Part shown: piece after piece, positions 27,801 to 40,249 of the stretch | Position numbering within the stretch: position 1 is the stretch's first letter | Layout: every line of letters begins with the position of its first letter | Assembly (NCBI GenBank): GCA_036583965.1 | Contig: JAZBQD010000015.1 | Coordinates: forward strand, 19,534,310-19,598,309 | Length of the DNA: 64,000 nt | Reading direction: 5' to 3' | Source: Prunella strophiata | Lineage: Eukaryota > Chordata > Aves > Passeriformes > Prunellidae | Program-made: the position numbers and the translations under genes | Notes under the pieces: generated by a model | What the model saw: only the letters and a program-made list of their open reading frames with translations | Database searches by the model: none | Told to the model about the DNA's origin: nothing

Positions 27801-28259
27801 TGTCATGCCAGGTCTATAACACATATACTTTCCTTTTCATATGCATCAATATTAAATAAAAACATTCTTATTGGCTATTTTCCTTGAAGAAATTGTCTTC
27901 TTAGCTGTCTAAATTTTAAATGGAATAATACTTTAGAAAAAAAATATTAAAAATATTTTTAGTCAAAAATATTCCCTCTTTCACTGAATGAAGAATGATT
28001 ATTTTTATCTGGTATTTTAATTTCATATGCCAATACAGAGACTAAATCTAGGCACTTGGTTAAGCATTGGCTATGCTGGGAATACAACTGCTTACCATAA
28101 AAGGGTGACAATTAATTTTATAGATTTGTTGTTCCAATACCTGTGTGACATGTAACTTTATAACATGTAACTCTTAGAGAAGGCTTAAGTTCCCTCCAAT
28201 CCTAAAGTTACAAACAAACAGGAGAGAATACAACAGAGGCCAAACAAGACAGTCAGGCA

Positions 28260-28682
28260 ATAAAACACACAATATACAAGGAGAAGCTGAGGGAGATAGG
28301 CTTGTTTAGCCTAAAGAAGGTTGGGATAGGGAAGGATGTGGGAAGACAGGAACTACTTGCATCCCTCAATTATTTGAAGTTCAGCTACAGGAAACACAAA
28401 GACAGAATTTTCTTGAAGATGCACAGGTAATAAACAAAATGCAACAATTAAGGGATTGTATTGCATGTAAGAAAAAGAGAAAATCACAAGAGTTGTTAAT
28501 CATTGAAAGAGCTTGTCCAATGGGGTTAGGGATTCACTCTCCTAGGAAGTTTTTACAATTCAGTAGAACAAGGTCCTAAAAAGCCTCATCTGACTGTGAA
28601 GTTAATCCTGCATGGAGCAGGAGATCGGTCTGGAAAAACCTCTGCGGGTCCCATCTGACCCAATTTATTCTGTGATCCCATG
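28260..28682 (+). mobile_element. CR1 LINE 3' fragment, diverged
   Basis: In sense orientation it shows the CR1 order: gagaagctgagggagatagg, a glycine-rich ORF2 segment, then the 3' UTR with ctgcatggagcaggagatcg and the tail ttattctgtgat. Heavily mutated, so older than the copy at 11976-12265. Confidence 0.82.
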
Positions 28683-29459
28683 TTCAGTGGCAAAAGATTA
28701 AAGCATTTTGAAGATCCTATGGGTTTAAGTGGTATTCTCAGTTATACAAATAGTAAATAGCATAGGAAGCTATCTAAATCACAGGACATCCATGCATTAT
28801 CACTCTGTGCAGAGATATTTTTCTGCTCAGTACCAGGTGGTCTCACACTTTCCTAGCGTGGCTTCCTGTCCCACTGCATTAAGAAAGAGTGTTCAGAGAC
28901 ATTTTATATGGAAACATCTAGAGCCTTGATTTCTCATCCTCACCTCTGAAGAAATACACTCTACTATTCAAGAGAATTATAATCCATAAGTATAATTCAA
29001 AATCCTGCCATTCATACTTTGATCATAACAGTAACCAAGACTTAATTCACACCATCAACCTATGTTGAATAATGTCCAGGATGAAGAGTCTCATTTCAGA
29101 AACAAGCTAAAAAATACAAAGATATGTGAAGTTCAAGACATGTCACCACACTTTACCAAACACCTGACTTCCTCCAGCCTCTCAGCTTCCTCCACAAACA
29201 TGGCCAAACATTCTTGAGTTCATAGCACTACACTGCAATCAGTTACATGACTGACAATCTGAAAGACAGCCTAGTCAGGCATTCCAATAGCAAAGACATT
29301 AGGGAAATCATTTACAAAGAACAGGACAAATTTTTGTCCTGTTCCACATGAAAATGCAGGTATATTTTAACAGTGGTTTTAAGGAGAAAAGCCTTATCTC
29401 CATGAGTATTCATACACACAAAAATATTAGCAAAATTAGTGGAATTCTATCCTGTACCC

Positions 29460-29487
29460 AAAAAAAAAAAAAAAAAAAAAAAAAAAA
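29460..29487. repeat. Poly-A tract (28 bp)
   Basis: A pure run of 28 A residues, the longest mononucleotide run in the window. The 300 bases upstream do not resemble a processed gene copy or a CR1 tail, so its origin is unknown. Length polymorphism is expected. Confidence 0.93.
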
Positions 29488-30059
29488 CAGCCTAGAATGA
29501 CTCAGTATCTATCCATTACCCTTTTTTAAAAACATCTGTTACAAGTTCAGTCTGGCATCTGACTGCATGAGCCAAAGCTACTCTTCAAGACTTTATTTTT
29601 CTCACTTTATTTGCCTCAAATTATAAGTCTGGTTAAAATTGTGTGTTCTTCACTGTATCAGGATCATAACAACCTCTAAGGTTTATGAAAGCTTTAAAGT
29701 AGTGGAGTTCAAACATGTTGAAATTGAGACCATCATTTGCTGTTAGATATCAAAAGAGCTATCGAATGTAAATAGTTTCAAATAAATAAAATTAATAACA
29801 GAAATAGTTTGTGCAGTTGTCATTTGAAGGGACTGATCATATCCTTGTATTAAAATCACAGGGGTTTTTTAACAATCAAGAGAATCCAAAGAATCGGTAC
29901 AGAAATGCAGATTCTGAATATTAGTTCTGCTAGGTATTAGTTTGCAAATCAAAGTTTACAGACTGGAAAGAAGCAATATCTCCCAGTTCAAAATGGCACT
30001 TGTGCAAGGTATTAACTCTCAGCATTAAATGCAACAATTTGAAGTGTTTTGCTGAAGGG

Positions 30060-30430
30060 CTATGCTGGGGCAGCACCACTTCTGCTACTGTCCTGGCAGA
30101 AGCAGGGTACAGCAGCTGGGCCAGGGCCAGGAGAAGGCACAGAGGGAGGCATGAGGCAGGTGATGCTCCCCACCTGCAGACCTGTGTCCCACAGCATGCA
30201 CCCAAGGGGAATCCAGGGATAGAGCCCAGGGTCAGCAAAGAATGCCAGGCCCCCAGCAGGGTCCATGGTGATGAGGCAGAGCTGAGGACAGCCCAGGAAG
30301 CCAAGCCAAGAGATTTGGCTCAGTGAGGGAACCACCCAGGCAGCTGCATGGCTCAGGCAGGGACCAAGGCTGAGCACTGAGCAGCTCCCAGGCAAAGGAC
30401 TGGAGCTCCCAAGGGAGCTTATTGCAAATC
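30060..30430. other. GC-rich patch apparently lacking CpG
   Basis: About 370 bp rich in G and C, with no CG dinucleotide on reading and many CA, TG and AGG words. Several frames are open on both strands (up to 124 codons, minus, 29930-30304), which is expected for this composition. No splice context or domain supports coding. It may be a decayed high-CpG repeat or LTR. Confidence 0.5.
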
Positions 30431-32449
30431 ATCCTCACACAGCTCTTTCCCCAAGGCTGAAACCAGGTTTCAGCTGTGCCACATCAGAGAAGCCAAACTC
30501 CACCAGGAAAGGAGTGGGGAAAACTTCTAAGGACCATGAAGTACACTAGCTGAACTGGAGTCCTGATAAGTTTGGGATACAACTTTCAAAAGAAGTGAAG
30601 AGGTTGATCACATCAAATAAACTAGGGGGTTGATTACTTCTAAATGATCATCACTTAGAGATATCTTAACTATCATAGATGTTCCTATGGCATTAATATT
30701 GGTCCAATATAATCAGGACCAGATTTAAGGATTGGAAGTCTTCAACACATCTGACAATACTAATTCTATTCTATCCATGGGGAGACTGAGATGTGAAATT
30801 CATCCTAATGAGAAGCATAACTTTTAAAGCCTCCAATTGTGAATTTACAACTTCTGAGTAAAAAGTGGAATGTCTTTGGAATAATTTACCATTGACTTTC
30901 TGTTTTTTCAGAGATACTTGCTCTCCAGAGAGATGAATACAGTTGCAGGTTATCAGTTTTTACAGGCTGTTACATGGATTAAACTGAAAAGAAAAACCAC
31001 ACGAACTGTTCAGATGAACCCTTTCCTCATGTTTGCAGTGCTATGCATCTTTTGTAGAGAAATGCAAAGGCAAACCACATCTCCTAAAGACCAACTTACT
31101 GGTATGCAATAACAAATCATGGAGTTTATTCCAAATCCTAGTGACTTAGAAAACCTGGTTGTGACAGACTAATTCTTCAGTGCTTGCTAATTCTCAACAG
31201 AATGGGAAGGATGATGCATTACCACAAGTGTGCTATAATTTCATGTTGCAACTCCATACAGATCACATTGCAAGTCCAGCAAGTTGAAATCATTCAGCAA
31301 AGTGAAGTTGATGTTTTTTTCAAAATCAAACAACCCCAGGGAAATAATCAGAATGCAAAACTTGCACTGAACCAGGGGAAGTGAGAGAAGTTCCCTCCTT
31401 ACACCTTACTTGTTTCCCATGTTGGTTTTGAGTCCTGTAAAATAACTGAAAGTCTCTTACTTTTGTTCTTCAAAGACAAAGAAAGAAGGATGTTTCAGTG
31501 GCTCCAAGTGACAATAAGTTGCCAAATGCTCTGAAAGAAGGTATTCAGCATGCATTAAGTTAACTTTCCAGACAAGCATTTTTTCCTTTCTGTACAATTA
31601 AAAGGTCGGTTTAGTGACCTGCCATTCTGAGGTGCTAAAATTAATATTTGCTGCACACAATGTTGTATCAAATCTGGAGGCTGCATTTTTCCAAAATTTT
31701 AGCATTTAGATTTCTCACCTGCATAAACCTCATTCAGTTGTCAACTGACTCATTCAATGTGCATTTCCCTATATAAATTAGTATATAATAAAAAAAATGA
31801 GTATATTTTATATATTAGTGGTACTCTTATTACTAAGAACTGTTACTGCTTGGTCTCACATGATTTATTATTTAAATTTTAATCAATCTGAAACTGTTCA
31901 TAAACATAAAAGATGACTGTTCAAGGTTTTTTTACTCCCTTGAAATTTAATCCCCATTTAGCTAAACACACCATTCACCAAGATAATAAATTGTAGAGAA
32001 GTGCTACCATTACCATTTTTATTTGTTTGAGCTAGAAGGAACTCCCACATAATGATACTTTTTGTACAGCTTGAACTGAATGCTAATGCCTATATATTTA
32101 AGGCACTTTAATGAAACTAAAAAAGGAATAAATCATCCAAACATTTCAGCATCCTAATCTAATGCTCTAGCAACAGTCAAAACATTTCCACTCCCTGCTC
32201 CAACTCATGGCCATGAACCTTGTAAGCAGGGGTCAGCCTTGAGACCTTTGAAAGAGGAGTGTTCTTTGCAATTCTGCATCATCTGAGGCACATGCTGCTA
32301 GTACTGGTCTGTACCAAACAATTTAGGAGGAGAATCTGGAGTAGAAGGCAGGAGTTTAGCTTGAAACTTGATATCATGAAGATCTCAAACAGATCCACCA
32401 AAGAACATTTCAGGCAGTGTAAGTATCACCTTATGTAAGATCCAAAGCA

Positions 32450-32586
32450 GATATATATGTATATATAGATAGATATATACTTATTGATATAGATGATAGA
32501 GATATAGATATAGATGATATAGATAGATTAGCTATAGATACAGATGATATAGATATAGATTAGCTATAGATAGATATAGATATATG
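32450..32586. repeat. Compound ATAGAT/TATA microsatellite
   Basis: About 137 bp of imperfect gatata and gata units, beginning with a short TA run. A longer block containing agattagctatagata occurs twice, so there is a second, larger level of repetition. Likely polymorphic. Confidence 0.92.
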
Positions 32587-33059
32587 TAATGTGTCAAAAA
32601 ATGTCTACAAAGACCAAAAAAAGCAAATTTAAAATAGGAAGTTATTAGAAGTCATCCTTCAAAAACTGAAGTTGTATTCAGAAAAGAAGAGATAATGAAT
32701 TCTGGCAGAACAAAATAGTTTTAATAGAGTAATCAGTATAGGCATAAAGCAGGGCATAAATAGGAGACTGCCACTGTCTTTCTGATTTAGATCATTTTTA
32801 TTTCTATTCACAGTGATTAGGAAGGTATTTACTCTAGAATGTTATTTTATGCAAAATAGACTGGAGGACATACTTTGAACTGATATTTCAGGAAGAGAAG
32901 CTATAAAGTAGTCAACAAAAAAAAAAAAACATATTTTTTAAAGAAAACTATAGTTAGTGTAAAGCATCTCCAGTCTAAAACAATTATTAGTTGTAGTAGT
33001 TCCCTCACTGATAAGAAGTATAAAAGTTGGCAAAAATACCAAGATATTTTTAAGGAATT

Positions 33060-33790
33060 TCAATATTATATCAATTGAAGAACAGACAAGTGAGTCTGAC
33101 ATCCACATTGGACAGATTTTTAGAAACTCAAATACACAATAAAATTAGCAAGCATATAAATAAATTGTGATAAAATGTGAAGAAGTCAGAATGGCTTTAG
33201 TGGAGGGAATTCACATCTGTTACATGTATTAAAATTCTTTCAAGTAGTCACAGAGAAAGTGAGAAAATGGGATTTATTCCTACTACTCAGTTGGGATTAC
33301 AGGCTTTTAAAGAATCTCAGCTGCCATGAAACAGGAATAAATTCATCAATGAGAAAACTTAATTAATGAAAAGACAAGAAGAAACAACAGGAATAAATGA
33401 TCAGGTGTTTTTAAGAGAAAGTTTCCACCAGCAAAGCCTCACAAGAGATCAGTTTAGAGATACTCTGTTCACCTTATTCATAAATTATCTAGAACAAAAA
33501 TGAATGAGGTGAAGGAAAGCCTCAGACTAAATTAGCAAAGGTAATAGAAGAAAATGCCAGCTGAGATGTGTTGCAGAACTGTCTCAGACTGAATGGAGAA
33601 GTTGACTTGCTGAAAGACAGATTTAGGTTAGACAGTAAGAAAAGCTATCTGTGGTGAGCACGGTGAAGCAGTGGAATTACCTAAGACTCTGTGGAAGAAT
33701 CTCATTGGAAATCTGTCAAGAGAAGTCAGACATATTTATCTGTCAAGTTCAAATGATCCATCTCAAGGAGAATCTAAATGGTGTATCAGA
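33060..33790 (+). mobile_element. Old CR1-like LINE, sense, highly diverged
   Basis: Degenerate CR1 ORF2 and 3' UTR words occur in the right order: gagtctgacatccacattgg, a ctctgttcacc..ttcataaattat block matching the region before the polymerase active site, acagatttaggttagac, and a tail-like end. No frame survives. The edges are approximate. Confidence 0.65.
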
Positions 33791-35129
33791 ATGTGTCATT
33801 AGGAAATGAAGCATTCTTCCTAATGCTGTGTTTCTAAGGATGTGGGCATAATCTCTCAAATATCTGTCTTAATTGGCTTTTGTAATCAAATGAAATGAAT
33901 ACAGAAATTATCTCTCATTACTAGCAACGTGACTTAGTCAGTTATAAAAATAATAAATAAAACTGTAAACCTACTGAAGGCAGCATTTTTTAAGTTACCT
34001 TAATGAAAACCAAGGGAATGCTACACATTTACACGTAATCTCAGTTACTTTAATTATCAGGAATTATTATTAATTTTTTATATTTTTTATTATTCTAAAC
34101 TTTGTTAATCAAAAACTTCAGTCCATTATTTAAACCTACTTTTCAATCTTAGGCCAAGAAATACATAACATGCATACTATTGTCTCCTACCTTACAAAAG
34201 ATAATATTTACCAATTGCATGGTATTTGCAATGAGCATATTGCTGAAAAATATTGACTTCTGGAAATAAATTATATACAAATATTACATGAATAAACATT
34301 AAAATAATAAAATTTTATTGTTTACAAAATACATATTTTCAAAAAAGACTAGCATAATACTTCTTGAATATTGCCATATATATTCTACAAGTATCTGTCA
34401 GAATCTGAGAAAGATTCTGTGTATCAGATCTGAATATTTTATCTGAAATGTTGAGTAAAATGATCTCAGAAGAGTTTTCTATGATTACATCAGTTGTGCT
34501 GAATTTTTTACTCTATCCTTCAGCTTTTTTAAAAGTTCAGATTGCTGGTTTACAACTTGTTATGCAATAAACACCAGCACATACAGAACAATATATGTTA
34601 GTGCATTTAATTATTTCCCAGAAATAGGTTAACATTTGCATGTGTATGCACATATAAATATGTATAATATGCTTGGATCTGTAAAATAGATAATAAATAT
34701 TTAAAAGCACAATATTATATTATATAAAATGTTCTAACACTAATTTTGTAATAATCTTGTACAGAAGAGCCTAGGCAAGCAAGAAAGAAACAAATCCTTG
34801 CTGTACTCTGTACTAATAAATATCTCAATATTAGCATCACTAGATCACTAGATATACTTCTGTTTCTCAAACAGAGACTCCAATCAAAGAACTGTACTTG
34901 CATGAGTTTGTTAGTCAAAAAAGAATATGCGTTAAAAACCATAATCACAAATTCATATGCAACTGGCAATTACATGAAATGAAGACAGATATCTTAAAAG
35001 CCCCCGGAGTAGATATCATTGTCTCCTTAAAGGAAATCTGTTTCAGCAGCTATGTGACTCAGGTTCATAAGCAATGAGTGAGACCCTGAGTTCAGGAGCA
35101 GCCTGCAGCTGAGCTCCCCAGCTCCGTAC

Positions 35130-35340
35130 CTTGTTGGACCGCAGCGACACTCTTCCTCCGCAGCGTGCGCAGAACTTCGTTTGGCAATAGGAACAGTTAT
35201 GGCCACAGCCATCAGCAAATTTGGTTTTGTGGCAAATGCCACAGGTTGGGGCATCACCCTTCTGCTCCTGGTGCTGCTGTGATTCTTCACCCATCTTCTT
35301 CACTTGCTCCTTATACATCTCAAACTGCTGATGTAATTTT
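35130..35340 (-). CDS. RIMS2: RIMS2 zinc-finger exon (first three CxxC pairs)
   Basis: The 211-bp exon completes a Thr codon and adds 70 residues, from KLHQQFEMYKEQVKKMGEE through the zinc finger to RVSLRSNK. Zinc-ligand pairs visible are CGIC (exon residues 33-36), CSYC (49-52) and CARC (57-60); the fourth pair, CNLC, is on the next exon. Cys45 is an additional cysteine. The pattern is the RIM/rabphilin FYVE-like zinc finger, which in RIM binds the Munc13 C2A domain and lies between the two Rab3-contacting elements. The acceptor is cttctgcag. The donor is AAG|gtacgg, weaker than the gtaagt donors of the two exons before it. The exon ends in phase 0. Read past the donor, the frame stays open for 28 codons and stops at 35043; that tail is intronic. 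Confidence 0.97.
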
Positions 35341-36959
35341 CTGCAGAAGTGAAGAGATCATTAGTTGTTTTTCGCTTTTGCCCACAAATACTTCACAGTC
35401 ACTAAATTGTAATCATTTTCACAAATCAGAGAGAAATACTGTAGTAAAGCAAATATATTTAATTTATTATGCTCCAGAAGTATTACATTCAAGAATTATT
35501 TCTTTTTCATTATAACTAAACTCTAGGAGGAAGCTCAACATTGATAACATTGAGCTCACAGTCCAGCTGTTACAAAGAGATGTAACTTTCTTTTAGATGG
35601 GATCAGATATTTGCTACAAATAAAACAGCTGGAAACACAGGACAAGTGATCCTAGAGCCCATAGTGCTAAACAATAAACTGGCAAAGAGGAGGAAAAAAA
35701 ATCTGATTCATTCTTTAAAGTATACTTTTACCTAATTCCACCAGTGAGATGCAAATATCTTTTCTTGATCTAGCTTACCTTCATTTATCTAACAATACTG
35801 CATAGAATAATGATTCCAAAATGCTTTTTCAATGATGTTTCAATCACTGGGTTTGAGCCCATAGTAAGTTACCTCACCTTAACAAGTTATTATAAATCAT
35901 TTAAGCCATTTAAATTATTGGATAGGAACTGTCATCTCATGCAAAATGTAAAGTAGAAGTCAGCCTTAGGTGTAAAATCCAGGAAAAGTTGCTTAAGATA
36001 CACACATACATTTACCACCTCTTTCCAGAACTAGAAACAAATGCAGTCAGTGGCCATGAGTGTCCAGAACTGCAATGTTAATTCATCATGTTAATTCATC
36101 CATATTTCTGAGCCCACCATCATCAAACCTCAATACATGGTAATGGGAAGTGTCTCATGCTGACCAAACTTACAGAAACATTTAAGTGCTCTATAATGGT
36201 AGTTTTTTCTCAAAAGCCCTATTTCTAAAGGTAAATGATGTCATGGGAAATTTAATTTTCATTATAAATAGCCATAATATTTTAGCTTTTGTGGCTTCTG
36301 AAAAAGATGGGAAGGATGACATTGCATATCACAGTTTCAAACCCATTGAGAAAAAAAAAGAACTTTGACTTCTCCCTTTTTTTTTTTTAATAGGGGTATG
36401 AACAGTGATATTTAAATTCTTAGCATGGAATTAAACTTGCCTAATTTTGCAATCAAGACTGTAAATTTTAGTAAATTAAAAGTCATTAATCTAATTTAGG
36501 CAGATTTTTCAGTTCCTTGAATAAGTTCAGGCAAAATCCAAAAAATTAAGCACTTTTTACGAAACATTAAAAAGGTAACTATAAGTCAAAAAAATAAAAT
36601 TGCAAAAGGCATTTATTTTTCCTTAGAATTATTTTTCTCAAGAATCTTGAGATTAAGTTAATAAAAAACACACATTAATCATAAGATAGAACAAAAAATA
36701 ACCTCCTAGAAAACAACTAAATCCAGGAGACCAACTTCTTTAAGCATAAATATATCATTTATATATATCACATATAAATTAATGATGCAAAGCTACTTCA
36801 TCAGAATTTTCAGAGGTGCCTACCAAAACAAATATTACACAAGTCAGTTAAAAATTAACTTAAGCAGTTATTTACTGTGGATATTCACACATATGGCAAG
36901 AATTGTTGGGATTTGCTTTTCAGGAAAACTCCCCTAAGAATGTACTTTACATTAGACCA

Positions 36960-37380
36960 CAGAGGAATTGTAGGAGCAGGCAGGCAGCTGCCTCTCTCCA
37001 GCAGGAAGGACAGGAGGAAAGGACATTCCTCTCCTCTGTACTAACCTGCTGCCTGAGCTCCCAGCTGCCACTGACCCTTTCCCAGGAAGAGGAAAAGACA
37101 TTTGCTTCTCTCATTTTTCTCTCTACCTGCTCTTGTCACTTCTAGAGCAATCCTGAGTCCAGCCCTGTGGACTCCCAGCAGCAGTGGCTCCCTTTTCCCT
37201 CGCTTTCAGCCCTTTCCCACCTGCACCAGCAGGGAGAGGGGCTCATCTGGGACCTCTGTGGGAGGGATGGCAGAGTTGGCATTGCCCTGAAAGCCATTTG
37301 GGCAGTCAGGAGAAAGGGGCTTCCTCTGCCTCCTCCCTGCTTCAAAACAGCTCACTGTTGAGTGCTCTTTGTTGAATGGG
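36960..37380. other. Unassigned GC-richer patch
   Basis: G+C is clearly above that of the neighbouring intron, with polypurine/polypyrimidine bias (ctctcctctg, ggagaggggc). Overlapping short open frames occur on both strands. No repeat family or domain is recognised, and CpG is almost absent. Confidence 0.4.
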
Positions 37381-38474
37381 GCAGGACAGGAGTTACTAAT
37401 AAGCAAGAGCTGAATGAAGTTGAAAAAAAAATCTGGAAGTCTGGAAACCTGGCACATTTCAGCACTTTACACTGACAACACTATATAATTGGTAGTTGGT
37501 AGTCTGGCCTGTTTCCACCAATAACACATGTAATCTCTGAGACCTTGCCTGCCTTTTAATTTTGCTTAACACTGCATTCTTCATTTAAAGCATATTATCT
37601 ATGCTGAACTCCAAGTTTATTTTTAGGCTGCATTCAGTTTTGTGGCTTCCTTATAATCTACAGCCTTTGTTTGTATGATTACTTGCTTACCAGTCTCACT
37701 GATGCATAAAAAGCACAAGGCTTTTGCCAAATCTTAAGCCTCATGTACTGAAATAATTTCACTTGTGTTTCCTCTTGGGCACAAGAATCTATGTAAAGGT
37801 CATAACTTTTCCTTTAAAGTATAAACTTTCCAAGGTTATACAGAGTAGTTTTCCAAAATCCTTGTTCTAGTAGGAAACACATCATCTGCCAAAATTGTTC
37901 ATTATTACATCTTTTTCTGTTTAGAGAAAAATATTACATGTATTGGTAGCTGTCAGAAAAAATTAGGCAGAGAAGACAAGAATCTATGAAATATTCAGTT
38001 AGACACAATATGTGTTCTATTTACTAAGCAGAACCACCTGAGATAAATATGCATACTCGAAACAAAATACAGAGTAATCATTTTAGGAATTTCATTTTTA
38101 AAAAATTTATCTATTTTGTTGATAAATAATTCTTTTTTTTATCATCTAGTCTACACAGGTTTAAGCCAAAATTTAAGCTAGAACCACACAGCAATAATTA
38201 GGTGTTTAGACTAGCACAGTATCTGAAACACATTTAACAAAAACTTCATAATGTATATGTTTCAGAAAACATAATGCAAAATAAAATTCCATTTGGTTCA
38301 AGCTGTCTGCATTCATTGCTGCCTCAGTGGCTTGGAAGTTCACTTACTAGGGAAATTAAAGTAACCAGCACCAAGGCAAACTTCAGAGACTGAAACCAAG
38401 CTCAAGTATCCCAAGACTGCAATTTCCAGTCCCGATATCCAGTGAGTTACTCTGTTAATGCAAGAGGTCAAGAG

Positions 38475-38995
38475 CCATCCATGATAGTTCAGGTTGGAAT
38501 AGACTTTTAAGATCACTGAGTCCAACTGTTCACCCAGCACTGCCAAGGTCACTGCTGATCTATGTCCCCAAATGCCACATCCACACTGTCTTTTAAATAC
38601 CTCCAGGGATGGTGACTCAAACACTTCCCTGAAAAGCCTGTTCCAATGCTTGAAAACCCTTTCCATGAAGAATTTTTTTTTTTTGTTAATATCCAATCTA
38701 CACCTCCTCTGGTGCAACTAGAGGTCATTTCCTCTCATCAGTCACTGGTTACCTGAGAGAAGAGCCTGACCCACACATGGCTGCACCCTCCTTTCAGGCA
38801 GTTGTAGACAGCAATAAGGTTGCCCCTAAACTTCTTTTTCTCCAGGCTAAACAACCCCTGTGCCCTCAGCTGCATCCTCCTGGGACTCCAGACCTTTCAC
38901 CAAATTCATTGCCCTTCTCTGGACACACTTCACCACCTCAATGTCTTTCTAGTAGTAAAAAAGGGTTCTGCCCAAGAGCTGTATTTCAGGCCAAA
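38475..38995 (-). mobile_element. CR1 LINE 3' fragment, antisense
   Basis: Minus-strand translation includes [20 protein letters not shown] and SLEVFKRQ, the C-terminal end of CR1 ORF2. The rest of the antisense CR1 block (gttgcccctaaacttc, ctccaggctaaacaacccc, ttctctggacacacttca) follows on the plus strand. A run of T at about 38671-38682 codes the poly-lysine. 5'-truncated fragment. Confidence 0.94.
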
Positions 38996-39787
38996 ATTTT
39001 ATGCACAATGAAAAGCCTTATTTTTAGACAGGATAGGGACTTTTTTTGTTTGTAAATCCAGGTAGTTATAGTAAATCATAATTAACAGCTCATTTAAGTA
39101 GAAAACTCAGAAATGCATATCCAGGACACTTACATAAGTGTATTTTGGCAATGGCCCCTATAGCACATGCCATCTATCTGTACTGATGCAAAGTCTTATC
39201 TTTTACTACATTTGTTTCAAAAATACAAGCATGTACTTTAACAACTGCTGTAAATTTTAGAGGAAAAGGAGAAGTTGGCATGAGTTTACACAGACACTAA
39301 TGATACTGAAAATGCAGTCTGGGAAACTGGTAATTAAGTTCTGCTTCTTGTAAGAATTACTTCCCTGAACCACACTGTGTTGGCTGGAAGTTACCATGGT
39401 GAAGTTCATGAGGCTTATATGACTGGACAAGTTTGATTTTTTTTAAAATAACATATCCAATATAACTTCACAGAAGACATCTCAGTGTGAAAAGCAACAG
39501 TTTTTAAGAATTTGGATTGCTCTGCCAGTGTCAAGATGTAGTTTATATTGGAATTCTTGCTTTGTTCTGGAATGGAGTTAATTTAATTCTGCTTTTCCTG
39601 ATTGCCCACAGCTTTCCAGAAATGAAAAATTCAATATCAGTCAACAAGCAGCAAACTGTGAGTCTCTCCTGATCCATGCCAAAGGCAAGTAAGAAATGCA
39701 ACATTATTATTGACTTTTTATTGCCATACAGAAGTTTTAATTTTCTCCTCCCCTCCAGAAATATCCCTAAAACTTTCAGCATTTTAC

Positions 39788-39804
39788 AAAAAAAAAAAAA
39801 AAAT
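39788..39804. repeat. Poly-A tract (17 bp)
   Basis: Uninterrupted A run with no associated retroposed sequence. Confidence 0.85.
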
Positions 39805-40249
39805 ACTGACAAGAAGTTCTGAAACTATACCTACCTCCCAAAAGTTCACATAAATGTTTCTGAAATTTCTAAATCTGCCAAAAATCTACCATTAGAAGGG
39901 CAACTGCTAAGAAAGAATCCAGGATGCTTAGGCCAGATGTAAGTGTAGAGGCTGCTTCTCATTTCCTGGCTACACTTCTCTCAAAGTTTTATTACAGACG
40001 TAGCACTTGCCTCATTTCATATTCCCTGGCACAGAGCACAGATGTGGCTTTAATCCAGGCTTCAAAAAGGCTTTGTTCACTTTCAGTTCTGCCAAGCCCA
40101 TTCATTTAACAATTTTTCTGCTGGTGGCAATGACTGGCAGCATATGACATTCTTCTCTGTACTGTACTCTTGAAGTTCCTGCTCTTACAATTGTGCCAGC
40201 TAACCTGTCACTGCCTACACCCACTTCTTAATGGATATTACTCTTAGAT

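Larger units (their letters stand above)
7353..35129 (-). other. RIMS2: RIMS2 27.8-kb intron splitting the zinc finger
   Basis: The intron lies between SNK and VMWVCNLC, so it separates the third and fourth CxxC pairs. It contains CR1 copies (11976-12265, 16766-17310, 24322-24835, 28260-28682, 33060-33790 and a probable old one at 15400-15800), an ATAGAT-type microsatellite (32450-32586), poly-A tracts and GC-richer patches at 10070-10260, 15060-15330 and 30060-30430. The stretches 7353-10069, 12266-15059, 17311-24321, 24836-28259, 28683-30059, 30431-32449 and 33791-35129 are AT-rich with no recognisable gene or repeat apart from A/T runs. Confidence 0.88.

Noticed and set aside
29460..29487. 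Poly-A run considered as the tail of a retroposed gene
   Set aside because: The sequence before it is AT-rich intron without coding resemblance, and matching flanking duplications were not found.
29930..30438. Cluster of overlapping open frames on both strands (68-124 codons)
   Set aside because: Open on several frames at once because the patch is GC-rich. No codon-usage, domain or splice evidence favours any of them.
35165..35515. Plus-strand open frame of 116 codons
   Set aside because: It is antisense to the RIMS2 zinc-finger exon and its flanking intron.
38340..38717. Minus-strand 125-codon open frame
   Set aside because: Its N-terminal part is CR1 ORF2 C-terminus; the remainder is read-through into the 3' region.
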